Shown piece by piece: positions 8,910 to 17,414 of a stretch of DNA of 64,000 nucleotides. Every line of letters starts with the position of its first letter. The stretch's first letter is position 1. The translations under genes and the position numbers were made by a program. This stretch comes from Congregibacter litoralis KT71 (GTDB lineage: Bacteria; Pseudomonadota; Gammaproteobacteria; Pseudomonadales; Halieaceae). The notes below the pieces were generated by a model, which made no database searches, was not told where the DNA came from, and saw only the letters and a program-made list of their open reading frames with translations. Location of the stretch: contig NZ_CM002299.1 in NCBI RefSeq assembly GCF_000153125.2, positions 620,809 to 684,808 of the forward strand. Direction: 5' to 3'.

Positions 8910-9124
8910 GGCAATGTTCCTCTGGGTTGAAAGCAGAACATCGTTTTACACAGCGCCGTGGTCCCGGTAAAGCGCTGATGGGTTGTTAAGTTTGGTGCGT
9001 GAGGCTTACGTCACTTCACAAGACATTTTGGGTCAGTGCAAGGATAGGGCCGCAAATACCTCTTGCCTCTTCCGTAGCTGAGCAGCAATATTCCGAAAAC
9101 GTTATGCATACCCGAGGTGAATGT

Positions 9125-9613
9125 ATGTACAGGCTGGTAAAAGTTGGGCTGATGGCTACCGCTGCCTGGTGGGCCATCAGTGCCGCGCTATACAACTTAA
9201 GTCATTGGACCGAGTCCCTGAGCTATGTCGAGGCAGTGACAACCATGTCTCTGTTTGAGGGCGGTACCGATCGCTGGCAGGCCACTTCCAACCCGATCGT
9301 CATCTGGGCTGGGCTATTGTTCATCTTCGGCGGTAAGGTCGCGGCGGCGATCATGTGCAGCATGGGAACCTGGCGTATGTGGAAGGCCCACGATGCAGAC
9401 CCTGAAACTTTTGTCGAAGCACGCCAAATTGGCATGGCAGGATGTGGCATTGCGGTGATCATGTTGTTTGGCGGATTCATTGGGATCGCAGAAAACTTTT
9501 TTGAGCTATGGAGATCGCCAGACATTGGCGGCTCGGTGCTCAGCGGTGCGTACCGATATGGTGGCGTGATGGCGCTGATCGGCATTCTGGTAGGCGCGAC
9601 CGACGATTACTAG
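9125..9613 (+). CDS. DUF2165 family membrane protein
   Basis: The 162-aa protein has about four transmembrane helices and the DUF2165 hallmarks FGGKVAAAIMCSMGTWRMW near residue 75 and MLFGGFIGIAENFFELWRS near residue 115. The open frame reaches back to 8999, but I start at the ATG at 9125 because GAGG lies seven bases upstream and the protein then begins directly with its first membrane segment, as in relatives. The family has no known function. It stands alone between a divergent hydrolase and a convergent three-gene unit. Confidence 0.82.
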   Translation: MYRLVKVGLMATAAWWAISAALYNLSHWTESLSYVEAVTTMSLFEGGTDRWQATSNPIVIWAGLLFIFGGKVAAAIMCSMGTWRMWKAHDADPETFVEARQIGMAGCGIAVIMLFGGFIGIAENFFELWRSPDIGGSVLSGAYRYGGVMALIGILVGATDDY

Positions 9614-9654
9614 GCGTCGCGTAACAGTCATGCCCAGGGGCACATGGAAGTAAT

Positions 9655-9682
9655 TTAAAAAGCGCAGTCGGCCAACGGCTGC
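9655..9682 (-). terminator. Rho-independent terminator of the leftward propeller operon
   Basis: Read on the minus strand, a 7-bp stem (9676-9682 with 9664-9670, one G-U pair) with a 5-base loop is followed by GCTTTTTAAATT. It lies about 65 bp after the stop at 9745, exactly where the leftward operon should end. It is the clearest terminator in the window. Confidence 0.6.
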
Positions 9683-9744
9683 CCGCTCGAAGATCCAAAT
9701 AGCACTTAAGTGAAGACCGCTTGAATTCGCTGGTGAAGCGTCAG

Positions 9745-10344
9745 TTAACCACGAATCAACTGGCTCAAATGCGAGACAACTTTTGCCTGAGGCATGCCCT
9801 GGGTATGTTTGGCGAGATCCCTGCTGCTGGGGCGTTTTGTCATGATGCGATCCCTGTCTCGCGCATAGTAAAAACAGCTGTCGCTGCGCAAATCGTCAAA
9901 GCGCGTTTTGAGCGGGTCCAGAAGGCGGTCGGGCCCACCCCAGGCATACCAGGCCCAGGGGTAGTGTTGCTTTTCTTCGGGGTAGGGCGGTGCCCGGCGA
10001 ATAGTGGCAAGAGATCGTTTGGCCTGACTCAAATCGCGATCGCACAGATAGAACAGATTGAGAACCCGCACATAGGCACCCGAGGGGACGGGCGCTCCCG
10101 CCGCTGCATAGGCTTTGCGCACGACAGAGAGCACCGTAGGCAGAAACTTGTCGCCATCAAGGACAATAGGGGTGGGCTGCGCTGTGCGTTTTGCGGGCGT
10201 GGCTGAGCCGGGATTCTTGCCGATGATGCAACCGAGAACCCGGTCACCGTCGTCGGGGCTGACCGTTGGCTCCAGATAAATGCGTGTATCAATGCGAAAG
10301 CGGTTTCCGCCGAGGGTCTTGAAGCGGGCCCAGTAGTGACTCAA
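9745..10344 (-). CDS. DUF1643-like protein, coupled to the gene upstream
   Basis: The 199-aa protein contains GCIIGKNPGSA near residue 38 and YVRVLNLFYLCD near residue 90. This layout resembles the DUF1643 family (a conserved NPS motif followed by a Gly/Asn-rich strand), although the match is only partial to my eye. The frame is open to 10419. I prefer the TTG at 10342-10344, which overlaps the TGA of the upstream small gene (TTGA) and would allow translational coupling; no strong ribosome binding site decides this. No signal peptide is visible. Function is unknown. It is the last gene of a three-gene unit headed by a sortilin-like propeller. Confidence 0.6.
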   Translation of the reverse strand: MSHYWARFKTLGGNRFRIDTRIYLEPTVSPDDGDRVLGCIIGKNPGSATPAKRTAQPTPIVLDGDKFLPTVLSVVRKAYAAAGAPVPSGAYVRVLNLFYLCDRDLSQAKRSLATIRRAPPYPEEKQHYPWAWYAWGGPDRLLDPLKTRFDDLRSDSCFYYARDRDRIMTKRPSSRDLAKHTQGMPQAKVVSHLSQLIRG

Positions 10345-10673
10345 TTGTCCCGAGGCTTGTCTTTCTCTGGGGGATCTTCGTGTTTTTCCCGGCATTCCCG
10401 ATGCACTTCCTTGATACACGCCGATTTGTTCGCGCGGCGGTTACAGCGCTGTTCCTCCACCAGCAACTCATACTCACAGTACTCTATGGCAGCGTTTTTT
10501 GCTTCGGTTTCGATTTCGCCGCCGTAGTAACTGTAGGGCTCCGTTTGCGAGCGCGCGGAGGCGGCCGCCAATGAGGCGGCAAACAGACAAAGTACGAACC
10601 TTAGAGAATAATCCCGAGAAAAACGCTGACGCCCCAATGAGGCGCCACCGTAATTTGCCTGCGGCTGTTTCAA
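10341..10673 (-). CDS. Small exported cysteine-containing hypothetical protein
   Basis: The frame gives 110 aa at most, starting at a TTG that overlaps the stop of the propeller gene. A later start near the hydrophobic segment is possible. Residues about 22-42 form a signal-peptide-like stretch ending near ASARSQ. The mature part has four cysteines (EYCEYE, QRCNRR, SACIKE, RECREK), spaced as if for two disulfides, and a charged lysine/glutamate-rich tail. I do not recognise a family. Its place between the propeller and the DUF1643-like gene suggests an accessory periplasmic protein, but that is only inference. Confidence 0.5.
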   Translation of the reverse strand: MKQPQANYGGASLGRQRFSRDYSLRFVLCLFAASLAAASARSQTEPYSYYGGEIETEAKNAAIEYCEYELLVEEQRCNRRANKSACIKEVHRECREKHEDPPEKDKPRDN

Positions 10674-13600
10674 CGTCCGCTCAGAGCGATCATATCCATG
10701 CCCTTGGCTTTGATCTGCTCGTTCAGCGAGGGCACACCCTGATCCCAGACTTCCTGAAGAGTCGTCAGCTGCGCTTCGATGGTCTCCGTGATCTCGGCCT
10801 TGAAGGCCAGGGCCTGACTCGTGGGCGCGGCGTCACCCGTGGCTACCATCCGCATAAGACTGACCAGTTTGTTATTCAGTCGAATGGGGAAGTTGAGGGG
10901 GTCCTGGCGGCTCTGGTTTTTAGTTTGATACAGGGCCTCTTCAACGCTGGTGATGGTTTCACCCATGGCCAGAATTTCGCCGAGCAGTGCTGAGGGATCC
11001 TCTACGCTGTCGCCTTCGTCGATGAGGCGTGCCTCCAGGGCATCGAGCTGCGACCGGAAGCTTCGTATATCCGCAATTTCCTCGTGCATGCGCGACAGCA
11101 GATCCCGGGTTTCGAGCACAAACTCAAACTGTGCGGCAAAGTCTTCGGGGGTCGCAGTGGAACGTGGATCCGGAATTACCTCAAAGGGCACGCTCTGGCT
11201 CTCACCGTCGACGGTAAGCTCGGCGCGGTACTGTCCGGGAATCGCACGGGGTCCGGTTTTCATGTCCGACCATAGAATCAGTCCGTCAAAGCGCTTCATG
11301 CCCGGGTAATCGAGATCCCAGACATAGCGGTTGAGGCCTCCATCCGTGCTCAGCACCCGCGTGTTCGGCTCGTCGCCACTGGCGTCTTCATCGTCGGGGC
11401 CGGGCTCTCGGGTCCAGGTCCAGATTGCGTCGTCATCTCCCTCTTTGAAGACCGACAGCTCGACGCTTGCCTCATCACCCAGATCGTCCGGGAGGGTGTA
11501 GTAAAGCGCCACGCCTTCCTCAGGATTAGTGCCCGCAGGACCCGTGGATCGATCCCAGCCTTTGGACAAAATGCGGTAGGAGGGGCGGGGCGTGTACAGA
11601 TGCACCGCACCGGCGTGGTCCTCATCGAGCTGTCGCAAGGTGCTCAGGTCGTCCATGATCCAGAAACCGCGGCCCTGGGTTGCGGCAATGAGATCACCGT
11701 TTTTAATTTTCATATCGGTAACGGGAACAATGGGCAGGTTCAGCTGTATAGGCTCCCAGTTCTTACCGTTATTCAACGAGTAATAGGCGCCACGTTCGGT
11801 ACCCGCAAAGAGCAGTCCTTCGCGCTCGGGGTCCGCTCGGACCACGCGGGTGAAGTGATCGTCCGGGATGTCACCGTTGATACGCTTCCAGCTTTTACCC
11901 CAGTTATCCGTGTAAAACAGATAGGGCTTGAAGTCGTCCATCTTGTAACGGGTGGCTGCAAGATAGGCACCGCCTTCGTTGAAGGGGTCGATATCAATGC
12001 TGTTCACCATCGCCCACTCCGGGAGGGCGGAGGGCGTAACGTCTACCCAGTTTTCGCCACCGTCACGGGTCACATGAACGAGGCCGTCGTCACTGCCCGC
12101 CCAGAGAACACCGGGTTCGTGGTGGGACTCCGTGAGCACAAAGACCGTGCCGTAGTACTCAACACCGGTGTCGTCCTTGGTGATGGGGCCGCCGGACTTG
12201 CCCATGCGGCTCTTGTCATTGACCGTGAGGTCCGGGCTGATCTGGGTCCAGTTGTAACCCAGGTCATCACTGCGGAAGACTGCGTTGGCCGCCACAAACA
12301 GTACATCGGGGTCGTGCTGGGAAAAGCTGATGGGGTAGTTCCACTGGAAGCGGTATTTTACCTCTGCCGCTCCCCAGCCCATGGGGTTGTCGGGCCATAC
12401 ATCCAGGGCACGGCGTTCCCCCGTGCGGTGATTCACCAGACGCATCAGGCCGCCGTAGGATCCACCCACGACGACGTCGGGATCATCAGGTTTTGCAGCA
12501 ATATGACCGCTTTCGCCGCCGGCGGTGGCCTCCCAGTCGCGAACACCGATGGATGAGCCCATGGCTGATCGCGATCGGATGCGCACGGCGGAGTTGTCCT
12601 GCTGGCCGCCCAGGAGGCGATAGGGGAAGTCGTTGTCCGTGGCAACCCGATAGAACTGTACCGTGGGCTGATTGGCCTGGGTCGACCAGGTTTCTCCGCC
12701 GTCGTAGGAGACATTGGCGCCGCCATCATTGGACTGGATCATGCGCAGGGGGTCCGCGGGGTCGATCCACAGGTCATGGTTATCGCCGTGGGGTGTATCG
12801 ATTTCGCTGAAGGTTTTGCCGCCATCCTTGGAGTAGTGGAAACGCACGTTGGCCACGTATACCGCTTCTTCGTCCATGGGGTCGGCAAAGATGCGTGTGT
12901 AGTACCAGGCCCGCTGACGGAGATTGCGGTTCTCGCTGGTTTTCGTCCAGGTCTTGCCACCATCGCGGGAGCGGAACACGCCACCGTCCTCAGCTTCGAT
13001 AATGGCGTAGATATTCTTGTTGTTGCTGGGCGATACGGTGATACCGCTGATGCCAATGGTCCCTCGGGGAAGGCCTTCGTTGCGGGTCAGCTCCGTCCAG
13101 TTGTCACCACCGTCGACGCTTTTAAAAAGCCCCGAACCTTCACCGCCGCTTTCCAGAGAATAGGGCGTGCGTTTTACCCGCCAGAAACTGGCGTAGAGAA
13201 TTCTCGGGTTGCTCGGATCCATGGCGAGGTCAACGGCACCGACTTCGTCGTTGACGAACAGTACCTTTTCCCAGGTGGCGCCGCCGTCGGTGGTGCGAAA
13301 TACGCCGCGCTGTTCATTGGGTCCGAAAAGGTGGCCCATAACTGCGGCATAGGCCGTATCGGGATCCGTGGGGTGGATGCGAATCCGGGAGATGTGCTGA
13401 GAGTCTTCAAGTCCGATGCGCGTCCAGGTGTCTCCCGCATCCATGGACTTCCACATACCGTCGCCCGGGGATACGTTGCCTCGGACGGTTTTTTCCCCGG
13501 TGCCCACATAGATCACGTTGGGGTCCCATTCAGAGACCGCTACGGCACCGATGGAGCCGCCAAAGTACCCATCGGAGATGTTCTCCCAGGAGGTGCCGCC

Positions 13601-13930
13601 GTTGTCCGTCATCCAGACGCCGCCACCGGTGGAGCCGAAGTAGTACTTGTCGCGATCACCCGGAAGTCCCGCGACCGCCGCAGAGCGCCCGCCGCGGAAG
13701 GGACCGATTTCACGCCATTCGAGGGCGCGTATCTCGGGGGCAAAGCTGTCGGGATCAATATCGGCGCTGACGCTGCTGGCGCCCAGGGTTGACGCGATGG
13801 CAAGACTCGCCGCCGCAAAAAACGGCCTGCGCAGCCAGGCAAGGCAACGTGTCGCCCGGGTCGTTAGCGTGTCTGTTGGCGACGCTGTTGTCGAAGAAAA
13901 AGGTAAGGAAAAAGGTAAGAATGACGGCAT
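10670..13930 (-). CDS. Exported sortilin/VPS10-like beta-propeller protein (BNR/Asp-box repeats), copy 1
   Basis: The 1086-aa protein starts at an ATG with CAGGAG a few bases upstream and has an N-terminal hydrophobic segment (about residues 35-58) for export. The rest is dominated by Asp-box repeats of the S/T-x-D-x-G-x-x-W type, for example SMDAGDTW, TTDGGATW, SVDGGDNW, SRDGGKTW and TRDGGENW, which form sortilin-like ten-bladed propellers. The last 250 residues lack the boxes, contain a beta-rich part and then a helical, charged stretch. Databases often label such proteins glycosyl hydrolase, but no catalytic motif is visible to me. It is one of three paralogues here. Binding of peptides or polysaccharide is possible; function is unknown. 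Confidence 0.82.
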   Translation of the reverse strand: MPSFLPFSLPFSSTTASPTDTLTTRATRCLAWLRRPFFAAASLAIASTLGASSVSADIDPDSFAPEIRALEWREIGPFRGGRSAAVAGLPGDRDKYYFGSTGGGVWMTDNGGTSWENISDGYFGGSIGAVAVSEWDPNVIYVGTGEKTVRGNVSPGDGMWKSMDAGDTWTRIGLEDSQHISRIRIHPTDPDTAYAAVMGHLFGPNEQRGVFRTTDGGATWEKVLFVNDEVGAVDLAMDPSNPRILYASFWRVKRTPYSLESGGEGSGLFKSVDGGDNWTELTRNEGLPRGTIGISGITVSPSNNKNIYAIIEAEDGGVFRSRDGGKTWTKTSENRNLRQRAWYYTRIFADPMDEEAVYVANVRFHYSKDGGKTFSEIDTPHGDNHDLWIDPADPLRMIQSNDGGANVSYDGGETWSTQANQPTVQFYRVATDNDFPYRLLGGQQDNSAVRIRSRSAMGSSIGVRDWEATAGGESGHIAAKPDDPDVVVGGSYGGLMRLVNHRTGERRALDVWPDNPMGWGAAEVKYRFQWNYPISFSQHDPDVLFVAANAVFRSDDLGYNWTQISPDLTVNDKSRMGKSGGPITKDDTGVEYYGTVFVLTESHHEPGVLWAGSDDGLVHVTRDGGENWVDVTPSALPEWAMVNSIDIDPFNEGGAYLAATRYKMDDFKPYLFYTDNWGKSWKRINGDIPDDHFTRVVRADPEREGLLFAGTERGAYYSLNNGKNWEPIQLNLPIVPVTDMKIKNGDLIAATQGRGFWIMDDLSTLRQLDEDHAGAVHLYTPRPSYRILSKGWDRSTGPAGTNPEEGVALYYTLPDDLGDEASVELSVFKEGDDDAIWTWTREPGPDDEDASGDEPNTRVLSTDGGLNRYVWDLDYPGMKRFDGLILWSDMKTGPRAIPGQYRAELTVDGESQSVPFEVIPDPRSTATPEDFAAQFEFVLETRDLLSRMHEEIADIRSFRSQLDALEARLIDEGDSVEDPSALLGEILAMGETITSVEEALYQTKNQSRQDPLNFPIRLNNKLVSLMRMVATGDAAPTSQALAFKAEITETIEAQLTTLQEVWDQGVPSLNEQIKAKGMDMIALSGR

Positions 13931-14086
13931 GAAAACTCCTGTTTGCGTACCGGGAACGAGTTTTTATCGGACGGAAACCCTACCACAGCTTCGGCCGGAA
14001 CTTTACTATGCTGGTAGGACCAGTGATCCAATAACAGACCCTGCATGCAATCTTCAAAGCAGCAGCAATAAAAGGAGTACCCCGGT

Positions 14087-14902
14087 ATGTCGGATGCCGC
14101 CGCCAACAATGACGCACCGCTAATGGAATCAAGCCACAATAATGTGCGGTGGATGACTCTCAACCGAGAAAAGCAGCGCAACCCCCTGTCGCTGCAGATG
14201 CTGAACGCGCTTATCGACGCCCTGGATCGGGCGAACAATGATCCCGACGTGCGTGCCATTGTCATTGCCGCCAGGGGACCGGTTTTTTCCGCGGGACATG
14301 ACTTGCGGGAAATGAGTAAACAGGAGGGTGAGGACCGCAGCGCCCAGCTTCAGCGTATGCGGCTCATTCTCGATACCTGCTCGCGAATGATGCTGGGTAT
14401 TGTGAACTCTCCCAAAGCCATCATCGCCTGTGTTCAAGGCACGGCCACCGCCGCGGGCTGCCAGTTGGTGTCCGCCTGCGATCTCGCCGTGTCGGCGGAT
14501 ACGGCCTCATTCTGCACACCGGGCGTCAATATGGGCGGTTTCTGCACAACGCCCCTCGTGGGCATTGGCCGCAACGTGCACCGCAAACACGCCATGGCCA
14601 TGGCGCTCACGGGCGATGCCTTCAGTGCGGAAGACGCTGTGCGCTTTGGTCTCATCAATGAATGCGTGCCCGCGGATCAGTTGCTGGAGCGGACCACTGC
14701 GCTGGCGGAACGCATTGCCGCGAAATCGGCTCAGGGTATCCGCCACGGTAAGGCTGATTTTTACCGCCAGGTGGATATGCCCATTGAGGATGCTTTTGCC
14801 TATGCCAACGAGGCCATGGTGCGGGCCATGACCTCAGAAGACGCCGAAGAGGGTAAAGCCGCATTTTTTGAAAAACGCCCGCCGGTTTGGGGCGACGCCT
14901 AG
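14087..14902 (+). CDS. Enoyl-CoA hydratase/isomerase family protein, ECHDC3-like
   Basis: The 271-aa crotonase-fold protein has the oxyanion-hole segments FSAGHDLREM near residue 66 and ATAAGCQLVSACDLAV near residue 123. The two glutamates that catalyse hydration in classical enoyl-CoA hydratase are replaced: the first position reads GCQL and the second reads TPGV. This pattern, with the following VNMGGFCTTP, matches the ECHDC3-like subgroup. Ordinary hydratase activity is therefore doubtful, and another acyl-CoA reaction is likely. AAGGAG precedes the ATG by about ten bases. It lies 3 bp before a CoA-binding protein gene, so the two form an operon around acyl-CoA. Confidence 0.85.
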   Translation: MSDAAANNDAPLMESSHNNVRWMTLNREKQRNPLSLQMLNALIDALDRANNDPDVRAIVIAARGPVFSAGHDLREMSKQEGEDRSAQLQRMRLILDTCSRMMLGIVNSPKAIIACVQGTATAAGCQLVSACDLAVSADTASFCTPGVNMGGFCTTPLVGIGRNVHRKHAMAMALTGDAFSAEDAVRFGLINECVPADQLLERTTALAERIAAKSAQGIRHGKADFYRQVDMPIEDAFAYANEAMVRAMTSEDAEEGKAAFFEKRPPVWGDA

Positions 14903-14905
14903 GCC

Positions 14906-15334
14906 ATGCCCCTGATCAGTGATACAGAAATCGCCCGCGTTCTGGGGTCCGTAAAGACCATTGCTCTTCTGGGTGCGAGCCCCAAAGCCGAGCGCCCCAG
15001 CCACGAGGTGATGGGCTTTCTGCTGGCGAAAGGGTACGAGGTGTATCCCGTCAACCCCGGTCTCGCAGGCTCGGAGTTATTGGGGAGGGAGGTCTATGCT
15101 TCCCTCGGGGATATCCCCCTGATCGTCGATATGGTGGATGTGTTTCGCAATGCGAGCTTTCTGCCGCAGATTGTGGACGAGGTTCTGGCCTGCGGCCCCC
15201 AAACGCTGTGGACGCAGCTTGGCGTTGTCGATGCGGCAGCGGCGCAGCGGGCAGAGGCCGGGGGCGTGGAGGTAGTCATGGATCGCTGTCCCGCCATCGA
15301 GTGGCCCAGACTCCGCGCCGCGGGCTTGCTCTAG
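14906..15334 (+). CDS. CoA-binding protein (YccU-like)
   Basis: The 142-aa protein is a single Rossmann-like CoA-binding domain with ALLGASPKAERPSHEVMGFL near residue 18, then YPVNPG near 48 and the MDRCPAIEW motif near residue 128. Such proteins bind CoA or acyl-CoA and are small relatives of the alpha subunit of succinyl-CoA synthetase. It starts 3 bp after the stop of the crotonase gene and is very probably co-translated. Physiological role unknown. Confidence 0.85.
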   Translation: MPLISDTEIARVLGSVKTIALLGASPKAERPSHEVMGFLLAKGYEVYPVNPGLAGSELLGREVYASLGDIPLIVDMVDVFRNASFLPQIVDEVLACGPQTLWTQLGVVDAAAAQRAEAGGVEVVMDRCPAIEWPRLRAAGLL

Positions 15335-15343
15335 GGACTGCGC

Positions 15344-15387
15344 TTCCCGGGCAAAACCCAAATGCACAAAAACCTTGCCCCCGGGAA
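15344..15387 (+). other. Long imperfect stem-loop between the CoA-binding and aldehyde dehydrogenase genes
   Basis: TTCCCGGGCAA at 15344-15354 can pair with TTGCCCCCGGGAA at 15375-15387, leaving a 2-base bulge and a 20-base loop. It begins ten bases after the CoA-binding gene stop. No T-run follows, so it may be a rho-dependent stop, an RNA-stability hairpin or chance. Confidence 0.35.
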
Positions 15388-15517
15388 TGCCCCGAAGCAC
15401 CGGCGAAGTACTTCGTGACATCTTTACAAGATTGCAGTGAAATAAAGTATCAGCTGTGAGCGAGCTTCGATGGTGAGCGTCGTTATCGCCACGCTTCATC
15501 ACGAGGGAGAACCTACG

Positions 15518-16927
15518 GTGCAAACAACAATAAAAACCATGAATGCAATCCTTGAGCAGCAAAAAGCGGCTTTTCAGAAAAACCCCATGCCGACGCTCAA
15601 AGAGCGTACAGAGTGGTTGGATGCCATCATCGCCATGATGCTGGAGTATCGGCCAAAGATTCTGGACGCTCTCAACACGGACTTTGGTACCCACCCCACC
15701 CTGCAGGGAGATTTCATCGAGGTCTTCGGTATGTTGGCTCGCGCCGAATACAACAAAACGAAGCTCGACGAGTGGATGCAGCCCTCCCTGCGGGAAACGG
15801 ACCCGTCGATGCACGGAGAGAGTTCGGCCTATGTACTTCGACAGCCCAAGGGCGTGATCGGAAACATGAGCCCCTGGAACTTTCCCTTCGATCTCACCAT
15901 CGGTCCCCTCTGCGACATGCTGGCGGCGGGAAACCGCGTCATGATCAAACCCTCGGAGATATCCTCCGCGTGTTCAGAGCTCCTTCTCGAGATGATCAAC
16001 GCCACCTTTAACGAGGACCATGTGGCCGTGGTGCTTGGCGATCTCGATGTGGCGAAGGCCTTCCCTGCTCTGCCTTTTGATCACCTCTTGTACACGGGCA
16101 ATCCCGGGGTTGCCCGGCAGGTTGCTGCGGCTGCGGCTCCCAATCTCACTCCCCTGACCCTGGAGTTGGGCGGTAAATCACCCACGGTGTTTACGCCGGG
16201 CGGCGTCACCGCAGCCAACGTGGCCGATTGCCTGCGTATCAAAATGATCAAAAACGGGCAGATGTGTGTTTCCCCCGACTACGCGTTGGTGCCCCGCGCT
16301 GATCTGGAAAACTTTGTATCGCTTGCGAAGGCGTTTATTAGCAAAGAGGCGCCGGACTATGTCGCTGGCGATGACATCACCGGCATTATCAATGATCGGC
16401 ATTACGCCAGGATCGAATCTATTCTTGATGACGCCCGCACTCGTGAGTCTCAGATTGAGCAGCTAACGGGTGAGAGCGATGCCGCTGCCCGACGCATGGC
16501 CCTCTCGCTGGTGGTCAACCCATCAGAGGACAGCCTTGTGATGACCGAGGAGATCTTTGGTCCGATTATGGCGGTCGTTCCCTATGACAGCCTCGACGAG
16601 GGAATTGCGTACATCAACGCCCGGGAGCGACCTCTCGGCTTATATGTATACGGTAGCGATAAAGCCCTGTGCGATGAAGTCATCAACCGCACGAGCTCCG
16701 GAGGCGTCACGGTCAACGGTGCCGCCTTGCATGCGTCTTTGCCCGGCATGGGCTTTGGCGGCACAGGTAACAGTGGCTACGGCCGGCACCACGGTATTGA
16801 GGGTTTCATGGAGTTTACTAATCCCCGGGGCATCATGAATGTCGACCCCGCGGCCATGGCCATCGAAATAGCTCCACCCTACGGTGAGACGGCAAAGGCG
16901 ATCCATCAGTCTATGATTGAGGGCTGA
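15518..16927 (+). CDS. Coniferyl aldehyde dehydrogenase-type NAD(P)-dependent aldehyde dehydrogenase
   Basis: The 469-aa enzyme belongs to the coniferyl-aldehyde/long-chain aldehyde dehydrogenase branch. Visible motifs are the cofactor segment MSPWNFPFDL near residue 117, LTLELGGKSPT with the general-base glutamate near residue 218, and KNGQMCVSP with the catalytic cysteine near residue 251. The frame opens at 15470, but I use the GTG at 15518 because GAGGGAG stands a suitable distance upstream; an ATG at 15539 is another option. It oxidises an aldehyde to the acid in the cytoplasm and could work downstream of the P450 or the PQQ dehydrogenase. That link is inferred from content, not from operon structure. 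Confidence 0.88.
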   Translation: MQTTIKTMNAILEQQKAAFQKNPMPTLKERTEWLDAIIAMMLEYRPKILDALNTDFGTHPTLQGDFIEVFGMLARAEYNKTKLDEWMQPSLRETDPSMHGESSAYVLRQPKGVIGNMSPWNFPFDLTIGPLCDMLAAGNRVMIKPSEISSACSELLLEMINATFNEDHVAVVLGDLDVAKAFPALPFDHLLYTGNPGVARQVAAAAAPNLTPLTLELGGKSPTVFTPGGVTAANVADCLRIKMIKNGQMCVSPDYALVPRADLENFVSLAKAFISKEAPDYVAGDDITGIINDRHYARIESILDDARTRESQIEQLTGESDAAARRMALSLVVNPSEDSLVMTEEIFGPIMAVVPYDSLDEGIAYINARERPLGLYVYGSDKALCDEVINRTSSGGVTVNGAALHASLPGMGFGGTGNSGYGRHHGIEGFMEFTNPRGIMNVDPAAMAIEIAPPYGETAKAIHQSMIEG

Positions 16928-16931
16928 GGGC

Positions 16932-17414
16932 TTAGTCCGTTGGTGAGGTGATACGTTGCTTCTCGCCTGTAAACGCCTCAAAGAGACTGACGTGCGCCTG
17001 CCGGGAGCAGCTGTCGTTGCGCTGTGGATAGTCCCGGATCCAGTCCAGGAGCATGTCGAGGTTGGCATCCTGCGCTTCCTTGCTGGGGTATTTGTGGGGC
17101 TCCCAGGGGCGGGACTTCGCGTGGGCGATGCAGTCCTCCACCGGTAGATCCAGAAAGATCAGTTGGTCAGCAAGAGGGAATGTCAGGGCAATGAGGTCTG
17201 CATAGCAGCCCTCGATCACCCAGTTTTCGTGCTCGCCCGTAAAAGCCAGAATCGCGGCTTCGGAGACCTCCAGGGGCTTGCGCTGAGGTGGCGTAGTGGG
17301 CTCCCAGGCCAGGGTATCCAGATCCAGATGTCCCAGACCCTTGTCTCGGGCCATGCGTTTGGCGAGGGTGGATTTGCCCGAGCCGGAGTTGCCAAAAATG
17401 ACAGCGTTGGTCAT
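16932..17414 (-). CDS. Small P-loop NTPase / adenylate kinase-like protein
   Basis: The 160-aa protein has an N-terminal Walker A loop GNSGSGKST (residues 8-16) in a nucleotide-kinase context, the HLDLDTLAW segment near residue 29 and the acidic strand QLIFLDLP near residue 83. It resembles the adenylate-kinase-like topology-modulation group, whose substrates are mostly unknown. Its ATG overlaps the stop of the aldo/keto reductase-RidA gene (ATGA, 17411-17414), so it is the last gene of that four-gene operon. It is convergent with the aldehyde dehydrogenase gene, with 4 bp between the stops. Confidence 0.8.
   Translation of the reverse strand: MTNAVIFGNSGSGKSTLAKRMARDKGLGHLDLDTLAWEPTTPPQRKPLEVSEAAILAFTGEHENWVIEGCYADLIALTFPLADQLIFLDLPVEDCIAHAKSRPWEPHKYPSKEAQDANLDMLLDWIRDYPQRNDSCSRQAHVSLFEAFTGEKQRITSPTD

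Noticed and set aside
11600..13792. Long plus-strand frames inside propeller copy 1 (11600-12556 and 12776-13792)
   Set aside because: They are antisense shadows of GC-rich repeat-coding sequence and show no independent features.
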